Shown here: positions 1-9,962 of the stretch, piece by piece
How the letters are laid out: the number at the start of each line of letters is the position of its first letter
Position numbering within the stretch: position 1 is the first letter of the stretch
DNA from: DATKIY01 sp963726755
GTDB taxonomy: Bacteria; Actinomycetota; Actinomycetes; JAHEKZ01
Direction: 5' to 3'
Length of the DNA stretch: 64,000 bases
NCBI GenBank assembly: GCA_963726755.1
Contig: CAVSDB010000001.1
Span: 620,001-684,000 of the forward strand
The notes under the pieces: generated by a model
Told to the model about the DNA's origin: nothing
Database searches by the model: none
What the model saw: only the letters and a program-made list of their open reading frames with translations
Translations under genes and position numbers: made by a program

Positions 1-1
1 G

Positions 2-1235
2 CATCTCTCCAGCGAACAGGCGAACACGCCGCTGTTCAACCGCGCCATTCAGGGCCAGTACGCACCCGCTTCCACATTCAAAGTTGTCAGTACCGCTGCG
101 GCGGTCAAAGCCGGCTTCTCGCTCTACGGCTCGTACCCCTGCCCGACGTCGGTCACCATTGGAACCCAGACTTTCAACAATTTCGAGACCACTGACCTGG
201 GCGACATAAGTTTGGCTGAGGCACTCAACAAGTCGTGCGACACGGTGTTCTACAAACTCGCCTACGACATGTGGCTCAACGACGGCGGCCTCGAGGGAAA
301 CTCCAGCCCGGACGAGTATGTGGCCAACATGGCAAGGGCGTTCGGCTTTCGGCTCTCCCACGGGCGTGGATTTGCCAGCTGAAGCTGCTGGACGAGTGCC
401 AGATCGGCAATGGCGTCGCGACTACTACAACGCCAACAAGGATTACTACTGCCACTTCAACGAACAGGCGTCGCCGGCAGACAAGGCGAGCGACTACCTG
501 CAGTTGTTTGCCAAAGAGTTCTGCACCGACGGCTATCAGTTCAGGGCCGGTGACGCAGTGCTGTCTGCGATCGGTCAAGGTGACGACCTCGTAACACCGT
601 TGCAGATGGCGCAGGCCTATGGCGCGATAGCCAATGGCGGCACGATCTACCAACCGCAGGTAGCGAAGGCGATTGTCTCGCCAGGTGGTGACGTCGTGAA
701 GCAGTTCGAGCCGAAAGAGACCAGCCAGCTGCCGGTGTCGCAAGAGGTCATCAACTACATCCAAGCCGCGCTGAAGTCGGTCCCCGAGACCGGGACAGCT
801 TCGTACCAATACGGCAATTTCCCGCTGAGCCAGATTCCGATTGCTGCTAAGACCGGAACCGGTGAGATTCAGAGCGGGTCCGGGCAGTCGACGTCGTGGT
901 ATGCCTCCTACGCGCCGGCCGACAACCCGAAGTTCGTGGTGGTAATGGTCGTCCCCGAAGGCGGCACAGGTTCTGGGACGTCTGCACCAAGTGTGAACGA
1001 GATCTACCGCGCGCTCTTTGGGATTGACGGTATGACGGTTGATCCGAAGAACGCCATCCTGCCTGGCGGTGACCCGGTCACCACGCTGCCGTTGGTCAAC
1101 CCCGACGGCACGATCAACTTGCCTAAGGACGATGGACAGCCTGGTAAGTCGCAGTCAGGACTGCCAGCGGGCACCCAAGGCGGCAATCAGAGCCAGCAGA
1201 ATCCACGCCGACATCGAAGGCAGCGCCGCCCATGA
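2..1235 (+). CDS. mrdA: Penicillin-binding protein 2, elongasome transpeptidase (5' truncated by window, frameshifted)
   Basis: D,D-transpeptidase that cross-links peptidoglycan during cell elongation, on the outer face of the membrane. Only the transpeptidase domain is in the window. The three active-site motifs are visible: STFK (71-82), SCD as the SxN-type motif (233-241, the form usual in PBP2) and KTGT (849-860). The frame open from base 2 reads to about 348 and then hits a stop. The continuation NPT-type sequence GSPTGVDLPAE is in the next frame, so one extra base sits near 349 (TTTCGGC for TTTGGC). The tail is rich in G, Q, N and R. The stop TGA overlaps the rodA ATG (ATGA), so the two are cotranscribed and probably translationally coupled. 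The frameshift is probably a sequence error, because this gene is normally needed in rod-shaped cells. Confidence 0.93.
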
Positions 1236-2413
1236 CGCTGGGCTATCCGAAGACGATAGGAACGCCGCAACGACGTTCCCTGACTTCGCGCGCCACCGGA
1301 CGCGAGTCGTTACTACGAAGGCTCGACTGGGTGTTGCTGCTAACCGCGCTGACCCTCAGTGTCGCTGGTGCTGTCTTTGTCTACTCCGCGACGCGATCTG
1401 TTGGTGCAGGCGAGGACCCCACCGCGTTCCTCAAGCGGCACGCCATCAACCTTGCGATCGGGCTCGGTCTCGGCCTTGCAACGATGATGTTCGACTACCG
1501 CACGCTGCGGGCCTACGTGCCGTTCGTCTACGTCGCGTCGATCCTCGGGCTGGTTGCGGTGCTCTCGCCGCTTGGTACGAGCGTTAATGGCGCACAGGCG
1601 TGGATCCTGCTTCCTGGTGGGTTCTCGATTCAGCCGTCGGAGTTCATGAAGATCGCGCTGGTCGTCGGTCTTGCGATGTTGCTTGCTGAACGGCGTGATG
1701 CAGAGACCGAACCACAGTTCCGTGACGTCATGGTTGCGCTACTGATCGCTCTCGTCCCACTTGCCCTGGTTATGTTGCAGCCAGACCTTGGCACGGCAGT
1801 TGTCATGGGCATGATCGTGCTCGGCATCCTCGCCGTGGCAGGAACGCGACTGTCGTGGCTGGCGGGACTGCTAGGTACCGCGGCGTTAGGAGCAGCGGTC
1901 GCAATCAAGGTTGGTGTTCTCGACCAGTACCAGATCGACCGACTGCTTGCTTTCGCGAACCCAAGCCTTGACCCGCAGGGCGTCGGTTACAACACGAACC
2001 AGGCGCGGATTGCCGTCGGTTCAGGCGGGCTGTGGGGCACCGGCCTGTTCCAGGGGACGCAGACGAACGGAAACTTCATCCCAGAGCAGCAGACCGACTT
2101 CATTTTCACGGTGCCGGGGGAGCAGCTTGGGTTTGTTGGCAGCAGCATCGTCCTGGTGCTGTTCGCTGTCTTGCTGTGGCGGGCCGGGCGAATTGCACTG
2201 AACGCACAGGACCTGTTCGGCACTCTGGTCGCGACGGGCATCTTGTGCTGGTTCACCTTCCAGATGTTCGAGAACATCGGCATGGTCGTCGGAATCATGC
2301 CCGTGACTGGAGTACCACTGCCCTTTGTGTCGTACGGGGGATCCAGCATGTTCGCCAACTGGATCGCGATCGGGTTATTAGAAAACGTTCACCTGCGCCG
2401 AGCCCTGCGCTGA
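1232..2413 (+). CDS. rodA: Rod shape-determining protein RodA, SEDS peptidoglycan glycosyltransferase
   Basis: 393-residue polytopic membrane protein of the FtsW/RodA/SpoVE family, which polymerises lipid II glycan strands together with the neighbouring PBP2. About ten hydrophobic segments are visible. Family signatures include the GGFSIQPSEFMKIALV stretch, the PDLGTA motif, the EQQTDFIFTVPGEQLGF segment and the C-terminal MPVTGVPLPFVSYGGSS block. Length is normal for the family. The start ATG is inside the mrdA stop, giving a mrdA-rodA pair as in MreB-type elongasome operons. Confidence 0.95.
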   Translation: MTLGYPKTIGTPQRRSLTSRATGRESLLRRLDWVLLLTALTLSVAGAVFVYSATRSVGAGEDPTAFLKRHAINLAIGLGLGLATMMFDYRTLRAYVPFVYVASILGLVAVLSPLGTSVNGAQAWILLPGGFSIQPSEFMKIALVVGLAMLLAERRDAETEPQFRDVMVALLIALVPLALVMLQPDLGTAVVMGMIVLGILAVAGTRLSWLAGLLGTAALGAAVAIKVGVLDQYQIDRLLAFANPSLDPQGVGYNTNQARIAVGSGGLWGTGLFQGTQTNGNFIPEQQTDFIFTVPGEQLGFVGSSIVLVLFAVLLWRAGRIALNAQDLFGTLVATGILCWFTFQMFENIGMVVGIMPVTGVPLPFVSYGGSSMFANWIAIGLLENVHLRRALR

Positions 2414-2477
2414 TTCTTCGCTGGATCGGCCGGAGCCGTACCCTTAGGGCGTCCCGTTTCTTTTCTGGAGGTCCTGC

Positions 2478-4424
2478 ATGCCTGTCGAGTCCGTCTTCGC
2501 GCGGCTCGAGTTGCTGCTGCCGTTGGTGCAGAAGCCGATCCAGTACGTGGGCGGCGAGCTCAACACTGCGAGTAAGGACTGGGACAGCTGCGACGTCCGC
2601 TGGGCGCTGATGTACCCCGACGCTTACGAGGTCGGCGTCCCCAACCAAGGCGTGCAGATCCTGTACGAGGTTCTAAACGAACAGCAGGGCATGCTCGCTG
2701 AGCGCACGTATGCCGTGTGGCCAGACCTCGAAGCCCTCATGCGCGAGCACAACCTCCCGCAGTTCACCGTTGACGCGCATCGTCCGGTGGGCGCGTTCGA
2801 CTTCCTTGGTGTTTCGTTCGCGACCGAACTCGGCTACACGAACCTACTGAACGCGCTCGACCTCGCAGGCATCCCGATCGACGCCGTCGAACGCAACCAG
2901 ACGCATCCGATCGTCGTCGCCGGTGGACACGCGGCCTTCAACCCAGAACCGATCGCGGACTTCATCGACGTCGCAGTGCTCGGAGACGGCGAACAAGCCG
3001 TGCTCGAGATTTCGGCGATCGTGCGTGCATTCAAGGCCGAAGGCTCACCCGGTGGACGTCAGGAACTGTTGTTTAGGCTCGCGCAAACCGGCGGGGTGTA
3101 CGTCCCGCAGTTCTACGACGTCGACTACCTCGACGACGGACGCATCCAACGCGTCGTACCGAACCGCGCCGGAGTTCCCTGGCGGGTAAGCAAGCACACG
3201 GTCATGGACCTGGACGCCTGGCCCTACCCGAAGACACCGATTGTGCCGCTGGCTGAGAGCATCCACGAACGCGCGAGTGTCGAGATCTTCCGCGGCTGCA
3301 CACGCGGTTGTCGGTTCTGCCAGGCCGGCATGATCACGCGCCCCGTCCGCGAACGCAGCATCACCGGAATCGGCGAGATGGTCGAACAGTCGCTGCAGGC
3401 GACCGGGTTCGAAGAAGTCGGCCTGCTCAGTTTGTCGAGCGCCGACCACTCTGAGATCGCTGGCGTCGCGAAGGGTCTGGCAGACCGCTACGAGGGGACC
3501 AACACCTCCTTATCGCTGCCCAGCACCCGTGTTGACGCGTTCAACATCGACCTCGCGAACGAACTCACCCGCAATGGGCGACGTTCTGGTCTGACGTTCG
3601 CACCCGAGGGCGGAAGTGAGCGGATCCGCAAGGTCATCAACAAGATGGTGACCGAGGACGACTTGATCCGCACTGTCTCGGCGGCATACGGCGCGGGCTG
3701 GCGACAGGTGAAGCTGTACTTCATGTGCGGCCTTCCCACCGAGACCGACGACGACGTACTCCAGATCGCGCGACTGGCGCGAGAGGTCATCAAGACCGGA
3801 CGTGAGGTCGCCGGACGACGCGACATCCGTTGCACCGTTTCGATCGGAGGCTTCGTACCCAAACCGCACACGCCGTTCCAATGGGCTGCGCAACTCGACC
3901 ACGAGACGACCGACGCGCGGCTAGCAAAACTGCGCGAAGCAATCCGCGGTGACCGCGAAGTCGGCAAGGCCATCGGTTTCCGGTACCACGACGGCAAGCC
4001 CGGCATCGTCGAAGGATTGCTGTCGCGCGGTGACCGTCGAGTTGGCAAAGTCATCCGCGCCGTCTGGGCGGACGGTGGTCGGTTCGATGGTTGGAGCGAG
4101 TACTTCAGTTACGAGCGTTGGATGCGTTGCGCCGACGAGGCGTTCGCTGACGAGCCGGTCGACGTCGACTGGTACACGGTGCGCGAGCGCGAGTTCTCCG
4201 AGGTGTTGCCGTGGGATCACCTCGACAGCGGACTCGACAAGGACTGGTTGTGGGAGGACTGGCAGGACTCACTGACCGGTGTCGAGGTCGAAGACTGCCG
4301 ATGGACGCCGTGCTTCGACTGTGGCGTCTGCCCGCAGATGGGTACCGACATTGAGATCGGTCCCACCGGCAAGGCGCTGTTGCCACTCACCGTGCTCGGC
4401 AGCGGCGCAGCAGCCCTCGCCTGA
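2478..4424 (+). CDS. TIGR03960-family B12-binding radical SAM protein
   Basis: 648-residue radical SAM enzyme of the family usually found next to a DUF2344 protein and RNase E/G in actinobacteria. The N-terminal part (about 1-230) has the B12-binding-like region with GGHAAFNPEP. The radical SAM core begins at RGCTRGCRFCQAG (about residue 272), whose CxxxCxxC cysteines would bind the 4Fe-4S cluster. A cysteine-rich C-terminus (CFDCGVCPQMG) may hold another metal site. A GGAGG ribosome binding site lies 6 bases before the ATG. The substrate is not established for the family; the fixed neighbourhood suggests an RNA or ribosome role. Confidence 0.9.
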   Translation: MPVESVFARLELLLPLVQKPIQYVGGELNTASKDWDSCDVRWALMYPDAYEVGVPNQGVQILYEVLNEQQGMLAERTYAVWPDLEALMREHNLPQFTVDAHRPVGAFDFLGVSFATELGYTNLLNALDLAGIPIDAVERNQTHPIVVAGGHAAFNPEPIADFIDVAVLGDGEQAVLEISAIVRAFKAEGSPGGRQELLFRLAQTGGVYVPQFYDVDYLDDGRIQRVVPNRAGVPWRVSKHTVMDLDAWPYPKTPIVPLAESIHERASVEIFRGCTRGCRFCQAGMITRPVRERSITGIGEMVEQSLQATGFEEVGLLSLSSADHSEIAGVAKGLADRYEGTNTSLSLPSTRVDAFNIDLANELTRNGRRSGLTFAPEGGSERIRKVINKMVTEDDLIRTVSAAYGAGWRQVKLYFMCGLPTETDDDVLQIARLAREVIKTGREVAGRRDIRCTVSIGGFVPKPHTPFQWAAQLDHETTDARLAKLREAIRGDREVGKAIGFRYHDGKPGIVEGLLSRGDRRVGKVIRAVWADGGRFDGWSEYFSYERWMRCADEAFADEPVDVDWYTVREREFSEVLPWDHLDSGLDKDWLWEDWQDSLTGVEVEDCRWTPCFDCGVCPQMGTDIEIGPTGKALLPLTVLGSGAAALA

Positions 4425-4452
4425 TGGCGCGGCATTCAACTGGGCGCGCCTG

Positions 4453-5221
4453 ATGGCGCGACAACCTCCGGAGCGCAACGCCCCTCCCGCCGTTCAAAAG
4501 CTCCGCGTTCGCTATGCCAAGCGCGGTCGGCTTCGCTTCACCAGCCACCGCGACATCCAGCGAGCCGTTGGAACGGGCGCTGCGACGAACCGGCGTCCCC
4601 ATGGCGTACAGCGCCGGCTTCAGTCCTCATCCGAAGATCTCGTACGCCGGCGCGGCTGCGATGGGAGCGGCCAGCGAGGCCGAGTATCTCGAGATCTCGG
4701 TCACCCAGCAGCTCGATCCCGTCAAAGTGCGAGCCGCCCTCGATGAGGCGATGCCGTCCGGCCTTGACGTCATCGAGGTCGTCGAGGCCGGACCTGGCCC
4801 GCTGGCGGACCTGCTCGAAGCCTCGAGCTGGCAAATCGACCTGCCAGGGGTGGACCCAGCCGACGCTGACCAGGCTGTGACGGCGTTCCTGGCGGAATCC
4901 GAGATTGAGGTGGAGCGCCGGACGAAGTCCGGAATCCGACGGTTTGACGCTCGGGGACCGGTCCTTCGACTCGCCGCCACGCCCGGCGAATCGGCCGAAT
5001 CAGACCCCTGTGCGATACTTCGATTGGTTGTCCGGCATGTCGTTCCCGCCGTTCGACCCGACGACGTCCTCACCGCCCTGCATAAGGTGGCGAGCCTGAC
5101 GCCGCCGGTCCCACCAACGGTGACCCGGCTGGCGCAAGGCCCCCTCGAGCAGGAGAGCGGCGCTGTGGCCGATCCATTGGCCGCGGACCGCGCACGCGAT
5201 GGAGATGCCGCCGGAGCCTGA
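4453..5221 (+). CDS. DUF2344 (TIGR03936) protein, partner of the radical SAM gene (frameshifted)
   Basis: Conserved companion of the TIGR03960 radical SAM protein; in some bacteria the two are fused. The N-terminus QKLRVRYAKRGRLRFTSHRD reads in one frame, and ERALRRTGVPMAYSAGF in the next. Removing one base (G at about 4567) joins them into the expected FTSHRDIQRALERALRRTG. The rest matches the family to the stop. I take ATG 4453 as the start; another ATG at 4424 overlaps the upstream stop but closes after nine codons. The C-terminus ends in an acidic, alanine-rich tail. The frameshift is probably a sequence error, but a real lesion is not excluded. Confidence 0.82.
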
Positions 5222-5224
5222 CCA

Positions 5225-5238
5225 CCGACCGAGGTCGG
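5225..5238. terminator. Small hairpin between the DUF2344 gene and rne
   Basis: CCGACC and GGTCGG form a 6-bp stem with a 2-base loop just after the DUF2344 stop. There is no T tract. It could be a weak terminator or an RNA processing site ahead of the RNase E/G message. Confidence 0.25.
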
Positions 5239-5326
5239 CCGGTAGCCCGGCTCACACCCAGACCAGACTTTGCTCGCTCGGCGCCCGGATTGATCCGGCC
5301 GAACGGGTGTGACAGGAGAACAACGG

Positions 5327-7780
5327 ATGCTCGATACCGAGCCCACAACCGAATCAACCAACTCAACAGAATCCGCCAGTGGGAGTGCGCCGACCAAGGC
5401 CGCACCACGAACGCGACGCCGGGCCGCCGCCCGACCAGCGGGACCGCCGTCGGCAGAGATCGAAACGCCGACCAAGAAGGCTGCCGAGAAGCCGGCGAAG
5501 AAGTCCACGGCTAAGAAGGCGACCAAGAAGACCGCCGACAAGGCCGATGACACCGACAAGCCGGCCAAGAAGTCCGCGAAGAAAGCGACCGCGAAGAAGT
5601 CCACGAAGAAGGCTTCAGCCAAGTCCGCCGACGACTCAGCCGCGTCAGAATCGGCCAGTTCAACCGACGATGACACAACGGCTAAGAAGTCCAGTAGGTC
5701 ACGTACCAAGCCGCCGACGGTGCTTTTCCAGCCACCGTCAGCCGACGCTCAGGCCGCAGCTAAGAGCGAAGCCCGAGGTGATGACGACGCCAAAGACGGC
5801 GGCGACGGCGAAGAGTCCAGCGGCAAGCGTCGACGTCGTCGCGGTGGCCGCGGACGTCGCACTCGCACCGAAGGCGAAGGCGCGACCGACTCGGCGATCC
5901 AAGACGACGCCGTAACCGACGCTGGCGATGAGGACTCCGAGAGCGACGACGGTGAGACCTCAGGTGACGAGCAGGGGAGCGCATCGACAAAGCGCCGCCG
6001 TCGTCGTAGGCGTCGCGGCGGATCAGGTGGCGAGGCAGCAGACGCCACGCCCGACGACCCAGCGCGCACCGTGGTCCACGTTCGGGACACCCGCAAAGCG
6101 GACAAGCGTGACGACGAGATCAGCGGCGTTAAGGGTTCGACTCGACTCGAAGCCAAGAAGCAACGACGCCGCGAGGGTCGCGAGCAGGGCCGTCGACGTC
6201 CGCCGGTCCTGACCGAGTCAGAATTCCTCGCACGTCGCGAGGCAGTCGACCGGGTCATGGTGATCCGACAGAAAGCCGAACGTACGCAGATCGGCGTGCT
6301 CGAAGACGACGTGCTTGTCGAGCATTACGTCGCTGCGTCGTCCGCGTCGACCATGGTCGGCACGGTCTACCTCGGCAAGGTTCAGAACGTGCTGCCAAGC
6401 ATGGAAGCCGCCTTCGTCGACGTCGGTCGCGGCCGCAACGCCGTGCTGTACGCCGGTGAGGTCAACTGGGACGCTGCAGGTCTGGACGGTCAGCCGCGCC
6501 GGATCGAACATGCGTTGAAGTCCGGCGACTCGGTCATGGTCCAGGTCACCAAGGACCCGATCGGTCACAAGGGCGCGCGGTTGACGTCGCAAGTCTCGTT
6601 GCCCGGTCGCTACCTGGTCTACGTGCCAGACGGTTCGATGACCGGCATCAGCCGCAAGTTGCCCGACACTGAGCGGACGCGACTGAAGACAATCCTGAAG
6701 CGAATCGTTCCCGACGACGCTGGTGTCATCGTGCGTACCGCCGCCGAGGGTGCGAGCGAAGAAGAACTGCAGCGCGATGTCGAGCGGTTGGCCGCGCAGT
6801 GGAAGACCATCTCCGAGAAAGCCGAAACCGCAAGTGCGCCCGCGCAGTTGTACGAAGAGCCCGACCTCACGGTCCGGGTCGTCCGCGACATCTTCAACGA
6901 AGACTTCAGCAAGGTCGTTGTCAGTGGCGATGAGGCCTGGCCAACGGTGCAGGAGTACGTCCAGCACGTTGCTCCTGATCTAGTACCGCGCCTGTCGCGT
7001 TGGACCGAACCTGGCGATGTCTTCGCCGAGCACCGAATCGACGAGCAACTGTCTAAGGCGCTGGACCGAAAGGTCTGGCTACCCAGTGGTGGGTACCTGA
7101 TCATTGAGCCGACCGAGGCGATGACGGTGATCGACGTCAACACCGGCAAGTTCACTGGCTCCGGCGGCAACCTCGAACAGACCGTGACTAAGAACAACAT
7201 CGAGGCCGCCGAAGAAATCGTCCGCCAACTTCGGCTGCGCGACGTCGGCGGCATCATCGTCGTGGACTTCATCGACATGGTGCTCGAGAGCAACCGCGAG
7301 CTGGTGCTGCGTCGACTCGTCGAATGCTTGGGGCGTGACCGCACCAAGCACCAAGTGGCCGAGGTCACTTCGCTGGGACTGGTTCAGATGACCCGCAAGC
7401 GGGTCGGCCAGGGACTGCTGGACTCGTTCTCGACGAACTGTGAGATCTGCAACGGCCGGGGCCGCATCGTCCAGTTGGAGCCGGTCGAGCCCAAGAAGGA
7501 GTCCAAGAGCGGGGAGTCAAGCGGCCGACGTCGTCGGGGCGCCGCTGCTGCACCCGTCAAGGATCCCGAGATTGGGGCCAAGGAGGCTGCCGCCAAGGCC
7601 GCGTTGATCAAGGTCGCAGCGGCTACGGAGGCCGCCAAGCACGCTCACGAGGCGGAAGCCGCCGAGGAACTGCCTGAGCCGTCGATCTTCGATGCTGAGA
7701 GCCCGGAGCCTGAGGACCTTGAGTTGATCTCTGAGCCGGAGCACGAGGACGCCGAGGCCGAGTCCACGACCCTGGTTTGA
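5327..7780 (+). CDS. rne: Ribonuclease E/G family endoribonuclease
   Basis: 817-residue endoribonuclease for rRNA/mRNA processing and decay. Residues about 40-110 are a low-complexity tract of repeated AKKA/AKKS units, followed by acidic and arginine-rich blocks. This disordered N-terminus is typical of actinobacterial RNase E/G. The conserved core starts near MVIRQKAERTQIGVLED, with the S1 region (VGTVYLGKVQNVLPSMEAAFVDVG). The DNase I-like catalytic part has IDVNTGKFTG and GGIIVVDFIDM, whose aspartates coordinate the metal. CEICNGRGR is the Zn-link. The C-terminal tail is A/E-rich. ATG 5327 is chosen because AGGAG (5314-5318) is 8 bases upstream; an in-frame GTG lies at 5309. It precedes rplU as in other actinobacteria. 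Confidence 0.95.
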   Translation: MLDTEPTTESTNSTESASGSAPTKAAPRTRRRAAARPAGPPSAEIETPTKKAAEKPAKKSTAKKATKKTADKADDTDKPAKKSAKKATAKKSTKKASAKSADDSAASESASSTDDDTTAKKSSRSRTKPPTVLFQPPSADAQAAAKSEARGDDDAKDGGDGEESSGKRRRRRGGRGRRTRTEGEGATDSAIQDDAVTDAGDEDSESDDGETSGDEQGSASTKRRRRRRRRGGSGGEAADATPDDPARTVVHVRDTRKADKRDDEISGVKGSTRLEAKKQRRREGREQGRRRPPVLTESEFLARREAVDRVMVIRQKAERTQIGVLEDDVLVEHYVAASSASTMVGTVYLGKVQNVLPSMEAAFVDVGRGRNAVLYAGEVNWDAAGLDGQPRRIEHALKSGDSVMVQVTKDPIGHKGARLTSQVSLPGRYLVYVPDGSMTGISRKLPDTERTRLKTILKRIVPDDAGVIVRTAAEGASEEELQRDVERLAAQWKTISEKAETASAPAQLYEEPDLTVRVVRDIFNEDFSKVVVSGDEAWPTVQEYVQHVAPDLVPRLSRWTEPGDVFAEHRIDEQLSKALDRKVWLPSGGYLIIEPTEAMTVIDVNTGKFTGSGGNLEQTVTKNNIEAAEEIVRQLRLRDVGGIIVVDFIDMVLESNRELVLRRLVECLGRDRTKHQVAEVTSLGLVQMTRKRVGQGLLDSFSTNCEICNGRGRIVQLEPVEPKKESKSGESSGRRRRGAAAAPVKDPEIGAKEAAAKAALIKVAAATEAAKHAHEAEAAEELPEPSIFDAESPEPEDLELISEPEHEDAEAESTTLV

Positions 7781-7840
7781 CCGCTCCGGCGCCGAGTCCG
7801 TACTCTGGACCTTCGGCGCTGGTGCGCCCTGTTCCCGTTT

Positions 7841-7861
7841 GTCAGCCCGGCTAGGGCTGAC
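7841..7861 (+). promoter_or_regulatory. Stem-loop in the rplU leader
   Basis: GTCAGCCC and GGGCTGAC form a perfect 8-bp stem with loop GGCTA, 73 bases before rplU. No T tract follows. It may terminate the rne message or belong to the untranslated leader of the rplU-rpmA operon. Confidence 0.4.
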
Positions 7862-7933
7862 TTGTGACGGAACACCACAGATTTGCAAGTCTTGATTCGT
7901 GCAAGTGATTGAACTACGTGTGAGGAGCCCGCG

Positions 7934-8248
7934 GTGTACGCGATCGTCCGTGCTGGTGGCCGCCAGGAGAAGGTCGCCGTCGGTGACGTCGTCCGGCTCG
8001 ACAAGTTGGCCGAAGATACCGGTGCGTCGGTGACCCTGCCGGCAGTGCTGGTCGTTGACGGCGAGACCGTCACTAGCGACCCCAAGAAGCTGGCCAAGGT
8101 CACGGTGACAGCTGAGGTCGTCGGTGCCACCAAGGGTCCGAAGATCATCATTCACAAGTTCAAGAACAAGACCGGCTACCGCAAGCGTCAGGGACATCGG
8201 CAGCACTACACCGAAGTCAAGGTCACCGCGATTTCCGCGGGGAAGTGA
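7934..8248 (+). CDS. rplU: 50S ribosomal protein L21
   Basis: 104-residue large-subunit protein that binds 23S rRNA. It begins MYAIVRAGGRQEKVAVGD and ends with the usual KTGYRKRQGHRQHYTEVKV block. GTG start with GAGGAG about 7 bases upstream. It is followed after 9 bases by rpmA, the universal L21-L27 pair. Confidence 0.98.
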   Translation: MYAIVRAGGRQEKVAVGDVVRLDKLAEDTGASVTLPAVLVVDGETVTSDPKKLAKVTVTAEVVGATKGPKIIIHKFKNKTGYRKRQGHRQHYTEVKVTAISAGK

Positions 8249-8257
8249 GGACCAGCC

Positions 8258-8512
8258 ATGGCACATAAAAAAGGTGCATCCTCGACCCGCAACGGTCGTG
8301 ACTCCAATTCCCAGCGCCTCGGCGTCAAGCGCTTCGGCGGCCAAGAGGTCAACGCCGGCGAGATCATCGTTCGGCAGCGCGGCACGCACTTCCACCCCGG
8401 CCTGAATGTCGGCCGTGGCGGCGACGACACGCTCTTCGCGCTGAAGGCTGGTGCCGTCGAGTTCGGTACCCGTCGTGGGCGCCGCGTGGTCAACATCGTT
8501 CCGGCGGAGTAG
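8258..8512 (+). CDS. rpmA: 50S ribosomal protein L27
   Basis: 84-residue large-subunit protein near the peptidyl transferase centre. It starts MAHKKGASSTRNGRDSNSQR, the conserved L27 N-terminus without the cleavable extension seen in Firmicutes, and contains GTHFHPG. Second gene of the rplU-rpmA pair; a strong terminator follows. Confidence 0.98.
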   Translation: MAHKKGASSTRNGRDSNSQRLGVKRFGGQEVNAGEIIVRQRGTHFHPGLNVGRGGDDTLFALKAGAVEFGTRRGRRVVNIVPAE

Positions 8513-8535
8513 CCGTCGACCACTTCTGTTGCGGG

Positions 8536-8564
8536 AGCGGGCCGGGAATTCCGGCCCGCTTCTT
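8536..8564 (+). terminator. Intrinsic terminator after rpmA
   Basis: GCGGGCCGG and CCGGCCCGC pair perfectly (9 bp, plus an outer A-T pair) around loop GAATT, followed by TTCTT. It lies 24 bases after the rpmA stop and before obg, so the ribosomal pair is probably a separate transcription unit from obg-proB. Confidence 0.8.
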
Positions 8565-8595
8565 GCGTATCTGACCCACTGAAAGGAGCACCGCG

Positions 8596-9962
8596 ATGAC
8601 GTCCTTCGTCGACCGCGTGGTGCTTCACGTCGCGGGTGGTCGTGGTGGCAATGGCTGTGCGTCGGTGCACCGCGAGAAGTTCAAACCCTTCGGTGGTCCC
8701 GACGGTGGAAATGGTGGTCGCGGCGGCGACATCACTCTGGTCGTAGACCGCAACATCACCACCCTGCTTGAGTATCACCACAGCCCGCACCGCAAAGCCG
8801 GCCATGGCAAGCCAGGCAGGGCGGCAACCGTGCCGGTGCCGAGGGCGGCGACCTTCGGCTTCTGGTCCCCGACGGCACCGTCGTCAAAGACGAACGCGGC
8901 ACAGTGCTGGCCGATCTCATCGGTGACGGCACCGAGTACGTCGTCGCACCGGGAGGGTCGGGGGGGCTGGGCAACGCTGCACTCGCGTCACAGCGACGCC
9001 GGGCACCGGGCTTTGCACTGTTGGGCGAGCCCGGTATCGAGACCAACGTCGTCCTCGAACTCAAGACGGTCGCCGACGTTGGCCTGGTCGGATTCCCCAG
9101 CGCCGGTAAGTCGAGCCTGATCGCAGCCGTCAGCGCGGCGCGTCCGAAGATCGCTGACTACCCGTTCACCACGTTGGTGCCGAACCTGGGCGTGGTTGAG
9201 GCCGGCTCGGTTCGGTTCACCATCGCCGACGTTCCCGGACTTATCCCTGGTGCCAGCGAGGGCAAAGGACTCGGACATCAGTTCTTGCGGCACATCGAGC
9301 GCTGCTCGGTGCTGGTCCACGTCATCGACTGCGCGACGCTCGAACCCGACCGCGACCCGCTCAGCGACCTCGACGCACTCGAAGCCGAGCTTTCGGCGTA
9401 TGGCGGGCTTGCCGATCGGCCGCGCCTCGTCGTGCTCAACAAGGTCGACGTACCCGAGGGTGCTGAACTTGCTGAGATGGTCACCCCCGAGCTGCAGGAG
9501 CGCGGCCTAGCGGTCTACGCCGTCTCGGCAGTCAGCCACGAGGGGTTGCGGCAACTGCTGTTCGCGTTGGGGGACGTCGTTGCCAAGGCTCGCCGCGATG
9601 CGCCCGAACCTGAGGTCACTCGTACCGTGCTGCGACCGAAGGCAGTCGACGAGAAGGGCTTCACGGTCACCGTCGAGGAGGGCCGCTTCCGCGTTCGGGG
9701 CCATAAGCCTGAACGTTGGGTGCGGCAAACCGATTTCGGCAACGACGAAGCGGTCGGCTATCTCGCCGACCGGCTTGCCCGGCTCGGTGTCGAGGACACC
9801 TTGGTCGATCTCGGCGCCGAACCAGGCGCAGAGGTCGTGGTTGGGAGCGACGAGGACGGCGTGATCTTCGACTTTGCACCGCAACTCGAAACCGGCGCTG
9901 AACAGTTACGCAGTCCGCGGGGCACCGACCGCAGGGTCGAGGCTTGGGAGCGGGAGCAGTGA
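8596..9962 (+). CDS. obg: Obg/CgtA ribosome-associated GTPase (frameshifted)
   Basis: Essential GTPase of 50S assembly and stringent signalling. The glycine-rich Obg fold (residues 1-160) has FVDRVVLHVAGGRGGNGC and GGPDGGNGGRGG. The G domain has GFPSAGKSSL (P-loop), DVPGLI (G3) and NKVD (G4). The actinobacterial OCT domain follows to the end. The frame breaks near 8816, where GGCAGGGC lacks one base relative to the expected GKPGQGGN; the remainder reads in the -1 frame. An inactive obg is not expected to be viable, so a base-calling error is the likely reason. SD GAAAGGAG precedes the ATG. The stop overlaps the GTG of proB. Confidence 0.92.

Noticed and set aside
4627..5709. 360-codon open frame on the minus strand
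   Set aside because: Antisense to the DUF2344 gene and the repetitive 5' end of rne; low-complexity S/A/F-rich product caused by GC codon bias.
5460..5720. Tandem repeat or CRISPR-like array in rne
   Set aside because: Repeated AAGAAG-type codons encode a Lys/Ala-rich disordered tail; units are irregular and there are no spacers. No CRISPR array was seen anywhere in the window.
6218..6967. 249-codon minus-strand ORF
   Set aside because: Fully antisense to the conserved catalytic part of RNase E/G.
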